Origin: Peptoniphilus catoniae
Lineage (GTDB): Bacteria; Bacillota; Clostridia; Tissierellales; Peptoniphilaceae
Length of the DNA stretch: 64,000 nucleotides
Reading direction: 5' to 3'
Assembly: GCF_901447155.2 (NCBI RefSeq)
Contig: NZ_LR588416.1
Location: 1 to 64,000, forward strand
Shown: piece after piece, positions 1 through 7,842 of the stretch
How positions within the stretch are numbered: position 1 is the stretch's first letter
Layout of the letters: each line of letters opens with the position of its first letter
Translations under genes and position numbers: made by a program
Notes under the pieces: model-generated
The model's input: the letters and a program-made list of their open reading frames with translations, nothing else
Told to the model about the DNA's origin: nothing
Databases searched by the model: none

Positions 1-27
1 GAGCCAGGATCAAACTCTCGATTGTAA
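1..27 (-). rRNA. 16S ribosomal RNA, 5' end only
   Basis: The reverse complement of bases 1-20 reads CGAGAGTTTGATCCTGGCTC, the universal start of bacterial 16S rRNA. The gene runs leftward out of the window, so only its first bases are present. The mature 5' end near base 27 is estimated from the usual few bases before GAGAGTTTGATC. An rRNA promoter lies upstream at 144-173, leaving a leader of about 110 bases. Confidence 0.95.
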
Positions 28-143
28 TTTGTCCTTAGCTTCAGTTCTTTTTACTGACTTTTTCCGCTAAGCTTCTTTGCTTATGATTTCTTACACTATT
101 TAATTATCTTGGTTCTTGCTGCCTTTTGTAAGACAGCTTATTC

Positions 144-173
144 AGTATATATCCTATGTGGATATTTTGTCAA
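144..173 (-). promoter_or_regulatory. rRNA operon promoter (sigma-A type)
   Basis: On the minus strand there is a perfect TTGACA -35 box (168-173) and a TATACT -10 box (144-149) with an 18-base spacer. Transcription would start near base 137 and run into the 16S gene at the left edge. The leader contains a CTTAGC/GCTAAG inverted pair that might belong to a processing stem; this is only suggestive. Confidence 0.8.
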
Positions 174-290
174 GTCTTTTTTAAAAAATTTTTACATTTA
201 TTGACTTGACTTTTAAATAATAGCAAAGTTAAACTCTTAAATCAAGTTTTTGCTTAATAAATTTGGGTATTTACTTTACTAGGTGATTTA

Positions 291-743
291 ATGATAAAAA
301 ATGTAATTCATATTGGAATAACAGTATGTGATTTAGAAAAAGCTAAAGATTTTTACGGTAGGGTTTTAGGACTTAAACCTGTTGGAAATTTGATAATGGA
401 GGGACCTGAAACCGATCTTTTATTCGGTAAGCAAAACACCATTGCTAAAATTGCTTATTTTAACGGTTCTGATAATTTGTACTCTCCTCCTATTGAACTT
501 ATTGAATTTAATCATCCTATAAGTAAAGAAAAGGGTAATTTTTTTAAAAGCTCTGTTTCTGAAATTTGTTTTTCTTGTAATAATTTAGATGAGGTTTATG
601 GAGATTTGCGTAAAAAGGGTGTAAAATTTATATCTAAGCCTCAATATTTTGAATACGAGGATTCAAATCAAGAAAGCTTTAAGGCAGTTTATTTTTATGA
701 TATGGATGAAAACATAATGGAACTTGTTGAGTATATTAAATAA
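291..743 (+). CDS. VOC family (glyoxalase/bleomycin-resistance fold) protein
   Basis: This 150-residue protein has the two-module VOC layout. His7 lies in the opening strand (VIHIGITVCDL), glutamates follow around 69-72 (IELIEF), and Glu144 is near the C-terminus (MELVEY). These match three of the four usual metal-ligand positions. The start of the second module, where a His or similar ligand is common, reads SEICFSC with Glu instead, so metal binding may differ from glyoxalase I. VOC proteins include lactoylglutathione lyases, dioxygenases and drug-binding proteins, and the substrate cannot be told here. The gene is followed after 23 bases by a small DUF4177-like gene and is probably co-transcribed with it. 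Confidence 0.8.
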   Translation: MIKNVIHIGITVCDLEKAKDFYGRVLGLKPVGNLIMEGPETDLLFGKQNTIAKIAYFNGSDNLYSPPIELIEFNHPISKEKGNFFKSSVSEICFSCNNLDEVYGDLRKKGVKFISKPQYFEYEDSNQESFKAVYFYDMDENIMELVEYIK

Positions 744-766
744 ATTTTTGGAGGATATGAAGATAT

Positions 767-970
767 ATGGTTGAATATAAATTTGTAGAAGTAAATCTTA
801 GGGGTGCTATTAATAAAAGATATGAGAGCGAAGATGGGCAATCTCCTCAAGAAATTATAGAAGAATATGCAAAAAGATCTTATAGGTTTATAAATATACT
901 TCCTAAGTCTTATGTAGGCTATGGAACTTTAAAAACTTATGATTTAGTTTTTGAAAAAATAAAGGACTGA
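767..970 (+). CDS. Small DUF4177-like protein
   Basis: The 67-residue product resembles the DUF4177 family: an opening strand with YKFVEVNL, a helix with an EIIEEYA segment, a strand IN(I)LP, and a closing strand ending in LVFEK. The function of that family is unknown. A GGAGG site lies 11 bases before the ATG. An ATG nearer the site, at 758, closes after five codons and is not used. The gene ends inside the bidirectional terminator at 961-990. Confidence 0.65.
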   Translation: MVEYKFVEVNLRGAINKRYESEDGQSPQEIIEEYAKRSYRFINILPKSYVGYGTLKTYDLVFEKIKD

Positions 971-990
971 AATTAATCAGTCCTTTTATT
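961..990. terminator. Bidirectional intrinsic terminator
   Basis: A 10-bp stem AAAGGACTGA (961-970) / TCAGTCCTTT (977-986) with a 6-base loop carries a T-rich tail on both strands. It separates the convergent genes ending at 970 and 973 and contains both stop codons. Confidence 0.85.
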
Positions 991-1494
991 GTTCTTGTTT
1001 ATTTTTAAGTTTGCATTTTCTAAAAATTTTTGCAAGTCTTTTAAATTTATGTAGTCTATTTTTCTTTTGCCGTCTTCTTTTTTCACTCTTATATCTGTTT
1101 TTATTTTCTCATTTGTTCCTGAAATATAGACAGTTAAGTTTGTCCTATATTTGCCCTTTGATAATTTTTTTATATCATCAATTTCATATGAAAAGTCATC
1201 AAGTTTATATAGGTTAAGTTCTGGAATATTTCTCTTTTTTGTAAGCTGGTCTAAGCAGTTCTTGGTCAAGTATTCTGCAAAATTTTTTTCTTCTATGTAG
1301 TCTTCTATACTCTCTGGCAAATTATATAAAATCTCGTCTACTTGGTCCTCTTTTAAATCTTTTTGACTAAAGTATAAATCATAAAAAGAATTTATCAATT
1401 TCTTATCAAAACTAAGGCTATAAGCAAGATATGCAGCTATTATTACTACAATACAAAGAAATAAGACAAGTATATTTTTATAAAATTTTTCCAA
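973..1494 (-). CDS. Hypothetical single-pass membrane protein
   Basis: I do not recognise the family. The product has one strongly hydrophobic segment (ILVLFLCIVVIIAAYLAY) right after the N-terminus, then about 140 charged residues predicted to lie outside. The layout resembles small anchored proteins with a nuclear-transport-factor-like external domain, but that is a guess. The open frame extends to a TTG at 1581 inside trmB. I prefer the TTG at 1492-1494 because it has AGGTGA just upstream and puts the membrane segment at the N-terminus; the 1581 start has no visible ribosome binding site. The gene lies directly downstream of trmB and is probably co-transcribed with it. Confidence 0.55.
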   Translation of the reverse strand: MEKFYKNILVLFLCIVVIIAAYLAYSLSFDKKLINSFYDLYFSQKDLKEDQVDEILYNLPESIEDYIEEKNFAEYLTKNCLDQLTKKRNIPELNLYKLDDFSYEIDDIKKLSKGKYRTNLTVYISGTNEKIKTDIRVKKEDGKRKIDYINLKDLQKFLENANLKINKNNKRTD

Positions 1495-1561
1495 AAAATC
1501 ACCTGTAGTTTCAAAATAAGTTACAAACAAGCTTTGTTTTACTTTAAATCTATTAATAAAT

Positions 1562-2188
1562 TTAAAATTTAAACTTTGCAAATTTTATGGGTATATTTCT
1601 TTCTCTCCACTTACTTTCATATTCAGTTACTATATAATCTTCTCCCTCAATTTTTTTATCATAGTCTACTTCTAATTTCTCAAAGCCTGAATCTTCAAAA
1701 TACTTTAAGCTGTCATTAAAAAAATCTAAATCATCTGTTTTTAATTGAATTATTGAATCTTTTTTTAAGATTTTTTTATATATTTCTAAAAATCTCGGAT
1801 GGGTAAGTCTTCTTTTGTGCTGTCTGTTTTTTGGCCAAGGATTACAAAAATTTATATATATTTTTGATATTTCATTATCAAATATTTCTGAAAGCTTTTC
1901 TGCATTTATGGGAAGGAGCCTTGCGTTTTCTACTTCCAAGTCTTTTAATTTTCTTCCGGCATATACTAGGGCATTTGTTTCAAAATCTATTCCGACAAAA
2001 TTAATGTCTTTATTATTTTCAGCCATTTGAGATATAAATCCACCCTTGCCTGATCCTATTTCTAAGTATATGTCACTTTTATTGTTAAATATTTCTTGCC
2101 AATGTCCCTTATTTTCCTTTGCTTCAAAGTCTACTTTGGGATTTTCTTTAAGCTCTGGGATGGCAAAATGTTTTTTTCTAAGTCTCAT
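1562..2188 (-). CDS. trmB: tRNA (guanine-N7-)-methyltransferase
   Basis: TrmB methylates N7 of guanosine 46 in the tRNA variable loop using S-adenosylmethionine. The 208-residue length is normal. The SAM-binding loop is visible at residues 43-51 (EIGSGKGGF) and the acidic ribose-binding end of the next strand at GIDFE. The family signature NPWPK...HKRRL lies at 116-128. It acts alone in the cytoplasm. The gene stands downstream of a structured RNA region and terminator (2254-2490) whose orientation suggests they could form its leader. Confidence 0.95.
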   Translation of the reverse strand: MRLRKKHFAIPELKENPKVDFEAKENKGHWQEIFNNKSDIYLEIGSGKGGFISQMAENNKDINFVGIDFETNALVYAGRKLKDLEVENARLLPINAEKLSEIFDNEISKIYINFCNPWPKNRQHKRRLTHPRFLEIYKKILKKDSIIQLKTDDLDFFNDSLKYFEDSGFEKLEVDYDKKIEGEDYIVTEYESKWRERNIPIKFAKFKF

Positions 2189-2253
2189 AAGTCCTCCAAT
2201 TAATGAATAGCCTTATTTTACCATACTTAACTATTAAAAGCTTAGATTTTTAC

Positions 2254-2284
2254 ACACAAAAACCAACCCTAAAAGGTTGGTTTG
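2254..2284 (-). terminator. Intrinsic terminator of a minus-strand RNA
   Basis: The stem AAACCAACC / GGTTGGTTT has a 6-base loop (2260-2283). Reading on the minus strand it is followed by TTTTTGTGTG. The plus-strand tail is poor (TTTGTG), so the terminator points to a minus-strand transcript ending here, upstream of trmB. Confidence 0.75.
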
Positions 2285-2490
2285 TGAATTCATATATTAA
2301 TTTGTAAATAAATCATAGTTATAAAATAAACATAAGTGTTTAAACCTTTAGCATTTAGCTACAATACAAAATATACTATGATTTGTACTTAGCCCCTTTT
2401 CTTATGAAAAGGGAAAAAATCTCACTTTTCATCGGAATCACCTCTCCAAAGTATCGACCTTCATCTTTTCATTATCTAGATACCCAGACT
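2256..2490 (-). ncRNA. Putative structured RNA or riboswitch-like leader, family not recognised
   Basis: This gene-free stretch upstream of trmB is rich in inverted pairs. They include a 10-bp stem 2311-2319/2375-2384 (AAATCATAGT/ACTATGATTT), a GC-capped hairpin CCCTTTT/AAAAGGG (2394-2413) and GTATC/GATAC (2451-2455/2479-2483). Two copies of CTTTTCAT (2425-2432, 2465-2472) can each pair with ATGAAAAG at 2404-2411, which overlaps the 2394-2413 hairpin. The pairings exclude each other, as in a switch. The terminator at 2254-2284 closes the region on the minus strand. I see no match to T-box, TPP, SAM, lysine, 6S, tmRNA, SRP or RNase P signatures. It could be a stand-alone small RNA or a trmB leader. 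Confidence 0.45.
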
Positions 2491-2607
2491 TTTTACTTTT
2501 AAACTTATTTTTTAAATTTTTTTATTTCCATGCTAAATAAAAGTTTAAAACTTATTTATTTCTATTATTTATGTTAAAATAGTATGACTATGTAAATGGA
2601 GGTTTCT

Positions 2608-3315
2608 ATGGAAAAGAAAAAATTTAAAATGGGGCTTTTAATTTTTGCCGCTTTTCTACCTATAGTGGTACAGGCCTTGTTTAATTTAAAACCTGTGGTT
2701 GAGAAAAATTCTTTTTATCTTATGTTTTGGATGCTGGCAAATTATCTTTTTATTGGAGCACTTATAGATATGCTTGTGGGCTATTTAGCTATATTAAGTT
2801 TAAGGGGACTTAAAATTAACAGAAGTATATATTATTTGAACCTTTTTATTTATACAGTGTTTTTGATTTTCGTAAATACTTATTTTATACAATTTATCTA
2901 TGTAAGGGATAATGCCATAATTAACTCTATAGCTTCAGTGCCTACTGCTCTTATTATTTTAACCTGCTTTGTTGTTAATTTATTAAGTGCAGCCTTTCCT
3001 ACTAAAAAAGACTTGGATTCATCTATAGTTTATAAGATTTCCAAGTCCAATCCTATTAAGTTCGGCAAGGACAAATTTTCCACTGCTATAGGAAGCTTCG
3101 ATGAGGGTATGGTTTTTGGAAATATTATAGTTTTTTATAAGGACCTTAAAAGCATTTATACTGATAAGGATAAGGAACTGGTTATAAAGGGAAAGGGATT
3201 TTCTAAAAACTATCTTATATCAATTGATACTCCTAAAAGTAGAGCAAAGGCTATAGAAATAATAAAAATGGCAAGAGACTTAGGAAAAATTGAAAAGAAA
3301 AAGGTAAACCTATAA
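2608..3315 (+). CDS. Hypothetical four-helix membrane protein
   Basis: I do not recognise this 235-residue protein. It has about four transmembrane segments (roughly residues 7-27, 39-65, 77-98 and 110-130). A soluble, lysine-rich domain of about 100 residues follows, containing short strands (MVFGNIIVFYKDL, LVIKGKGFSK). The last domain somewhat resembles PH-like modules found after membrane segments, but the similarity is weak. The start is the ATG at 2608 because GGAGG sits at 2598-2602. The ATG at 2596 overlaps that site and is not plausible. The gene stands alone, ending at a terminator. Confidence 0.65.
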   Translation: MEKKKFKMGLLIFAAFLPIVVQALFNLKPVVEKNSFYLMFWMLANYLFIGALIDMLVGYLAILSLRGLKINRSIYYLNLFIYTVFLIFVNTYFIQFIYVRDNAIINSIASVPTALIILTCFVVNLLSAAFPTKKDLDSSIVYKISKSNPIKFGKDKFSTAIGSFDEGMVFGNIIVFYKDLKSIYTDKDKELVIKGKGFSKNYLISIDTPKSRAKAIEIIKMARDLGKIEKKKVNL

Positions 3316-3340
3316 GACTCGGCTTTCGAGTCTTTTTTTA
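3315..3340 (+). terminator. Intrinsic terminator
   Basis: The stem AGACTCG (3315-3321) / CGAGTCT (3327-3333) is followed by seven T. It ends the membrane-protein gene at 3315. Confidence 0.85.
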
Positions 3341-3380
3341 TAATAGCTTAATAGTATGCTGTGCCTTAAACTTAATTTAT

Positions 3381-3418
3381 TTAAAAAAACAAAAGGGGCA
3401 AGATTTTAAACCTGCCCC
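3381..3418 (-). terminator. Intrinsic terminator
   Basis: On the minus strand GGGGCAGG pairs with CTTGCCCC (one G-U pair) and is followed by TTTTGTTTTTTT. It lies just downstream of the nitroreductase gene. Confidence 0.8.
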
Positions 3419-3432
3419 ATATAAATATAATT

Positions 3433-4173
3433 TTAAATTTTATAGCCCTGCCTTTTAAGAATGTCTACAGCCTTACTATCAACCTTTGTAAGTAAATCAT
3501 AAAGCTTTGTAGCATGTCCGGTAAAGGATTCAGACCTTCTTCCCTTATCCCTTGTGTCATAATAGTTTAACATCTGAGCATCATAGTCCTTAAGTAATTT
3601 TCCGTAGTTGTCAAATATTTCATATCGGTTTTCAAAGCATCTTTTTTCTATATCCATTCTCGGTTTAAGCTGAGGGTCATCATCAGGATATCCTATGCCC
3701 ATTCCTACTACAGGTAATGTATACTTAGGCAGCTTTAAAAGATCTATAAGCTTGTCTGTCCCCTTTAAAATAGATCCCAGATAGACAACACCAAGACCCA
3801 TACTTTCAGCAGCAATATTTACACTTTGAGCCCCTATTATGGAATCGGTAAGGCCCTGAATTAACATTTCAATTGTGGGAGGGTCTTCATGGCATCCATT
3901 TTCCATAGCTATTCTATAATTTCTATAATTGTCTGCAACAAATACCATTAGCTCCGGTACCCTTGCTATATAATCCTGCTCTCCTATAGCCGCAAGAGCA
4001 TCTTTAAGCTTTTGATCCCTTATGCGAATAATTGTGCTTTCTTGCAATCCCATAGAGTTGGGAGATCGTCTAAAGGCCTCCATAAGTGCTTCAAGCTTTT
4101 CCTTCTCAACCTTTCTTTCCTTAAAAAACCTTATTGTTCTGTGGTTGTCAAATAACTTTAAAGTTTCATTCAA
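3433..4173 (-). CDS. NfsA/FRP-type nitroreductase family FMN oxidoreductase
   Basis: The 246-residue length and layout fit the NfsA/Frp branch of nitroreductases: flavin reductases and NAD(P)H-dependent nitro/quinone reductases that bind FMN as dimers. Family features are the N-terminal HRTIRFF (arginines contacting FMN phosphate), SPNSMGLQ in the second helix, the central AAESMGLGVVYLGS motif, and VVGMGIGYPDDDPQLKPR near residue 160-175. The physiological substrate is not evident. It starts 11 bases after the lipid-kinase gene on the same strand, so the two probably form one unit. Confidence 0.88.
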   Translation of the reverse strand: MNETLKLFDNHRTIRFFKERKVEKEKLEALMEAFRRSPNSMGLQESTIIRIRDQKLKDALAAIGEQDYIARVPELMVFVADNYRNYRIAMENGCHEDPPTIEMLIQGLTDSIIGAQSVNIAAESMGLGVVYLGSILKGTDKLIDLLKLPKYTLPVVGMGIGYPDDDPQLKPRMDIEKRCFENRYEIFDNYGKLLKDYDAQMLNYYDTRDKGRRSESFTGHATKLYDLLTKVDSKAVDILKRQGYKI

Positions 4174-4184
4174 TTTTTTTCACC

Positions 4185-5078
4185 TCATTTTTTTACAGGT
4201 AGATAGACCTCAAGCCTTTTTTGTAAAATTTCTATCTCTACAGGCAAGTCCGGTCCCTTATCTCCGTCAATATCGGTTTCAACAGAGCCGTTTAATGACT
4301 CAATTTTAATTTTTTTAGAAACAAAATGTTCTACATTTTCATTTTTTTCTATTTCTCCTACAATAAGGTCTTTAGCTCCTGAAATAACATTAAGTAGATC
4401 CTTTTCTTTTAAAATTAGTACATTTGCCTTGCCGGTTGACATACCTTTATTTTCATCAGTGAATTTAATGTAGCCTATTCTGTTTGAAAGCGCTACTAAA
4501 AGATGATCTACAGGTCCTTGGTAGGTTCCTTCATCTGTTGTTATTTTTAAATTGAATTTTTCATTTTCCACAAGTTTTTCAATGGACTTTTTAAAGTAAG
4601 TGAGCATACCGAATTTGGACTTTTCCTCCGGTGACACTTCATGAATGGCTTCAGGTATTGAGCCTATACTTACAAAAAGGCTGAAACATTTCCCGTTGCA
4701 TACTCCAAGGTCTATTTTTTCAGTCTTTTTAAAATCAAATTCCTCTATAGCCCCCTTCATATCCTGAGATATTTCTAAATGTTTAGATAATAAATTACCT
4801 GTGCCTCCCGGAATTATAGCAAGCTTAGGGATGTAATCCTTGTTATAGAGTCCTTGAAGTATTTCGTTAACTGTCCCGTCTCCCCCTACTGAGCATATAG
4901 CTTCATACTTTTTCATCGAAGCTTCTTCAGCAAAGTTTTTTGCATCCTCAGGTCCCTTAGTGACTCTTAAATCAACTTCATCAAAATAAGCTTCAAGCTT
5001 TTCTTTAATTGTGTCCTTAAAATTCTCAGGAGTTCCCTTGCCTGAGTTAGGATTTACTATTAACATTATTTTTTTCAT
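4185..5078 (-). CDS. YegS/DgkB-type lipid (diacylglycerol) kinase
   Basis: The protein is a 297-residue member of the diacylglycerol/sphingosine-kinase fold. The nucleotide-binding signatures are NPNSGKGT at 9-16, GGDGTVNE at 65-72 and PGGTGN at 90-95. Family members phosphorylate diacylglycerol or related lipids on the inner membrane face and recycle diacylglycerol released during envelope synthesis. Which lipid is used here is not decided by the sequence. It is the first gene of a two-gene minus-strand unit with the nitroreductase. Confidence 0.88.
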   Translation of the reverse strand: MKKIMLIVNPNSGKGTPENFKDTIKEKLEAYFDEVDLRVTKGPEDAKNFAEEASMKKYEAICSVGGDGTVNEILQGLYNKDYIPKLAIIPGGTGNLLSKHLEISQDMKGAIEEFDFKKTEKIDLGVCNGKCFSLFVSIGSIPEAIHEVSPEEKSKFGMLTYFKKSIEKLVENEKFNLKITTDEGTYQGPVDHLLVALSNRIGYIKFTDENKGMSTGKANVLILKEKDLLNVISGAKDLIVGEIEKNENVEHFVSKKIKIESLNGSVETDIDGDKGPDLPVEIEILQKRLEVYLPVKK

Positions 5079-5209
5079 AAATATCCCTTTCTACAAATAA
5101 GATCTTGTATTATTATATACCCAAGAAGACTTTATCCGATATAAAAAACAATTTTATTGCAGATTTTTAACAAGTTATTATTAAATTATTATAAAAAGGA
5201 GGATGTTTT

Positions 5210-6301
5210 ATGCTTAAACCACGTGATGAAATTTTAAAGGTGGCAGCCTATGTGCCGGGAAAGCCTATTGAATATGTAAAAAGGGAGTTTAACCTTGACT
5301 ATGTTGTTAAGCTTGCTTCTAATGAGAATCCCCTTGGAACAAGCCCAAAGGTTATAAAGGCTCTTACGGATTATATTAAAAACGGAGTTAATTTTTATCC
5401 TGACGGAAGCTCTTTAAATATCAGAACTAAGCTTGCAGAAAAATATAAAATTGGCGTAGAAAATATTTTAATTACCAACGGAGCAGATGATGCTTTAGGA
5501 ATAATCGCTCAAGCCTATCTAAACGAAGGCGATGAAGTTTTAGTTTCAGAATATTCTTTTCAAAGGTACACGGACAACTCTTCAATTATGGGCGCCAAGG
5601 TTAAACTTGTACCTATGGATAATTTCCACTTTGACCTTGATAAAATGTTTGAAGGTGTAAATGAAAAAACTAAAATAATTTGGCTTTGCAATCCTAACAA
5701 TCCTACAGGAACCATGTTGGAGGAGGACAAGGTAATAGAATTTATAGAGAAGGTGCCTAAGGATACCTTAATAGTTTATGACGAGGCTTACAGAGAATAC
5801 GTATCCTCAGATAAATATCCTAAAGACACTGTTCACTTCTTCCAAAAATATGAAAATGTTCTTACAGTAAAAACTTTTTCAAAAATATATGGTCTTGCCG
5901 GCCTAAGGATAGGCTATGTTATTGGAAACAAGGATATAATTTCAGCTCTCGATAAAACAAGACAGCCCTTTAATGCCAACGCCCTTGCTCAGGTGGCAGC
6001 TATTGCAGCCCTGGATGATGAGGACTTTATAAAAAAGGTTTATGAAACAAATCTTGAGGGCAAGGAATATCTCTACAAGGTTTTTGAAAAATTGAACCTA
6101 CCCTATATTAAAAGTGAAGCCAACCATATTTTCTTTGAAAGCCCAGGCATAGATTCCAAAGTTTTATTTGAAGCCTTGGAAAAAGAAGGAGTTATAGTAA
6201 GACCTCAAAAGGGTTCTTACACAAGATTAACTGTGGGTACCATGGAGGAAAACAAATTCTTTGCTGAAAAATTGGAAAAAGTCTTAAAAGAATTAAAATA
6301 A
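5210..6301 (+). CDS. hisC: Histidinol-phosphate aminotransferase family PLP enzyme
   Basis: This 363-residue fold-type I aminotransferase of the HisC family transfers an amino group between glutamate and imidazole-acetol phosphate. The signatures are SNENPLG at 37-43, NPNNPTG at 161-167, YDEAY at 190-194, and the PLP lysine Lys225 in KTFSKIYGLAGLR. The C-terminal arginine region (VRPQKGSYTRLTVGT) is present. AAGGAGG precedes the ATG by seven bases. No other histidine-synthesis genes are nearby, so the enzyme may equally serve aromatic or other amino acids; HisC homologues are known to be broad. It is a single-gene unit closed by two hairpins. Confidence 0.85.
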   Translation: MLKPRDEILKVAAYVPGKPIEYVKREFNLDYVVKLASNENPLGTSPKVIKALTDYIKNGVNFYPDGSSLNIRTKLAEKYKIGVENILITNGADDALGIIAQAYLNEGDEVLVSEYSFQRYTDNSSIMGAKVKLVPMDNFHFDLDKMFEGVNEKTKIIWLCNPNNPTGTMLEEDKVIEFIEKVPKDTLIVYDEAYREYVSSDKYPKDTVHFFQKYENVLTVKTFSKIYGLAGLRIGYVIGNKDIISALDKTRQPFNANALAQVAAIAALDDEDFIKKVYETNLEGKEYLYKVFEKLNLPYIKSEANHIFFESPGIDSKVLFEALEKEGVIVRPQKGSYTRLTVGTMEENKFFAEKLEKVLKELK

Positions 6302-6340
6302 AAAATTTCTAAAGGACTAGTGCTATAAAACTTATTAATT

Positions 6341-6374
6341 AAAAAGGAGGTCCATTTATTTGAACTCCCTTTTT
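6341..6374 (+). terminator. Imperfect terminator-like hairpin after hisC
   Basis: AAAAAGGAGGTCC (6341-6353) pairs with GAACTCCCTTTTT (6362-6374) with two mismatches, giving a T-run at the 3' side. It may be a first, weak terminator before the stronger one at 6407-6450. Confidence 0.45.
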
Positions 6375-6406
6375 ATAAAACTTTTAAAATTTTTATAAGT
6401 AATTAA

Positions 6407-6450
6407 ATATACCCTCTTTATCGATTAAATGATAAGGAGGGTATATTTTT
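6407..6450. terminator. Strong bidirectional terminator
   Basis: A 16-bp stem ATATACCCTCTTTATC (6407-6422) / GATAAGGAGGGTATAT (6431-6446) with one wobble pair and an 8-base loop is followed by T on the plus strand and A/T-rich sequence on the other. It separates the convergent hisC and hisS. Confidence 0.85.
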
Positions 6451-6462
6451 AAATCTTAATTT

Positions 6463-7773
6463 TTATCTATTAACTTTATTAATTATTTCCTCAAGGGTAA
6501 ATAAATCCTGTTCTCCACTTGCCATGTTTTTAAGAGTGTACTTTTCTGTTTTAACCTCTTCTTCTCCAATTACTATGGTATAAGGAATATCAAGGGCATT
6601 TGAATATTTGAATTTTTTGCCGAGTTTAGCTTTCTCGGTATAAATCATACATTTTACTCCGCCTTCTCTTAGCTTTGAAACAAGCTTTACGCCATAATCA
6701 ATATACTCATCCATAGGTATAACAATAAGGTCTATAAGGCTTTGTTTTTTAGCTTCAATAATCTTCGCTTCGTTAAGCTGATAGAAAAGTCTTGAAAGTC
6801 CTATGGATAAACCTACTCCCGGAAGTTTTTTGTCTGTATAGTAGCTAGCAAGATTATCGTATCTTCCTCCCGAACAAACTGAGCCGACTTGAGGGTAATT
6901 GTCTAAAATTGTCTCATATACTGTGCCTGTGTAATAGTCAAGTCCCCTTGCAATTTTTAAATCTACTGAATAATTTTCTTCAGGCACATTAAAGTCCGCT
7001 ACATATTTAATTACGGTTTTAAGCTCATCTAAGCCTTCTTTGAAGGTTTCATTTTCAATGTTAAGGTCTTCAAGTTGTTTAAATATTTCTTCGTTGTTTC
7101 CGCTAATTGATATAAAGTCCAAGATCTTATAGGTTGTTTCTTTGGAAATTCCGTTTTCCATAAGCTCTTCAATTACATTTTCTTTTCCGATTTTATCAAG
7201 TTTGTCTACAGTTCTTAAAACATTAGCTGAGTCTTCTATATTAAGAGAGGAGAAAAATCCTGTAAGTAAACGTCTGTTATTTATTTTAATAGTAAATTCG
7301 TTAAAGCCCAAATCCTTAAAGGTGTGATAAATAACTACAGGAAATTCCGCATCATTTAAAATATCAAGCTTCTCATTTCCTATAGTGTCAATATCGCATT
7401 GATAGAACTCTCTGAATCTTCCTTTTTGAGCCTTTTCTCCTCTATATACCTTTCCTATGTGATATCTTCTGAAAGGGAAGGACAAGTCGTTAAAATGCTC
7501 TACTGTATATCTGGCAAGAGGAACTGTCAGGTCAAATCTAAGTGACATATCTGTATCGCCTTTTGTAAATCTGTAAATTTGTTTTTCCGTTTCGCCGCCG
7601 CCTTTTGCAAGGAGCACTTCACTTTTTTCAATTACAGGTGTATCAATTGGCAAAAACCCATGATTCTCAAAGTTCTTCCTTATAGTGTCCATCATCTCGT
7701 TAAATAGAATTTGATCTTTAGGCAACAACTCCATAAAGCCCGGAAGTGTTGACGGCTTAACAATGTTACTCAT
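6463..7773 (-). CDS. hisS: Histidine--tRNA ligase
   Basis: This class II aminoacyl-tRNA synthetase charges tRNA-His. The 436-residue length is normal. Motif 2 is seen as FPFRRYHIGKVYRGE near residue 100-113. The histidyl-specific segments are RGLDYYTGTVYE (about 282-292) and CSGGRYDNL (about 307-315), and motif 3 is GVGLSIGLSRL (about 329-339). A C-terminal anticodon-binding domain follows from about residue 345. A Shine-Dalgarno AGGAGG precedes the ATG. The next gene on this strand, upstream, is nhaC after 69 bases without a clear terminator. Confidence 0.96.
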   Translation of the reverse strand: MSNIVKPSTLPGFMELLPKDQILFNEMMDTIRKNFENHGFLPIDTPVIEKSEVLLAKGGGETEKQIYRFTKGDTDMSLRFDLTVPLARYTVEHFNDLSFPFRRYHIGKVYRGEKAQKGRFREFYQCDIDTIGNEKLDILNDAEFPVVIYHTFKDLGFNEFTIKINNRRLLTGFFSSLNIEDSANVLRTVDKLDKIGKENVIEELMENGISKETTYKILDFISISGNNEEIFKQLEDLNIENETFKEGLDELKTVIKYVADFNVPEENYSVDLKIARGLDYYTGTVYETILDNYPQVGSVCSGGRYDNLASYYTDKKLPGVGLSIGLSRLFYQLNEAKIIEAKKQSLIDLIVIPMDEYIDYGVKLVSKLREGGVKCMIYTEKAKLGKKFKYSNALDIPYTIVIGEEEVKTEKYTLKNMASGEQDLFTLEEIINKVNR

Positions 7774-7842
7774 TTTTACCTCCTGTTTTGTAAATCTTAC
7801 ATTATTGCTATTTTTTATATAATTGCTATTTTATGTACTTTA

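Noticed and set aside
2284-2600. Small protein genes in the gap before the membrane-protein gene.
   Set aside because: No frame with a ribosome binding site longer than about 30 codons exists; inverted pairs and the terminator favour an RNA.
5210-6301. Histidine biosynthesis operon around hisC.
   Set aside because: No other his gene is adjacent, and hisS on the opposite strand is a tRNA synthetase. hisC stands alone between its own promoter region and terminators.
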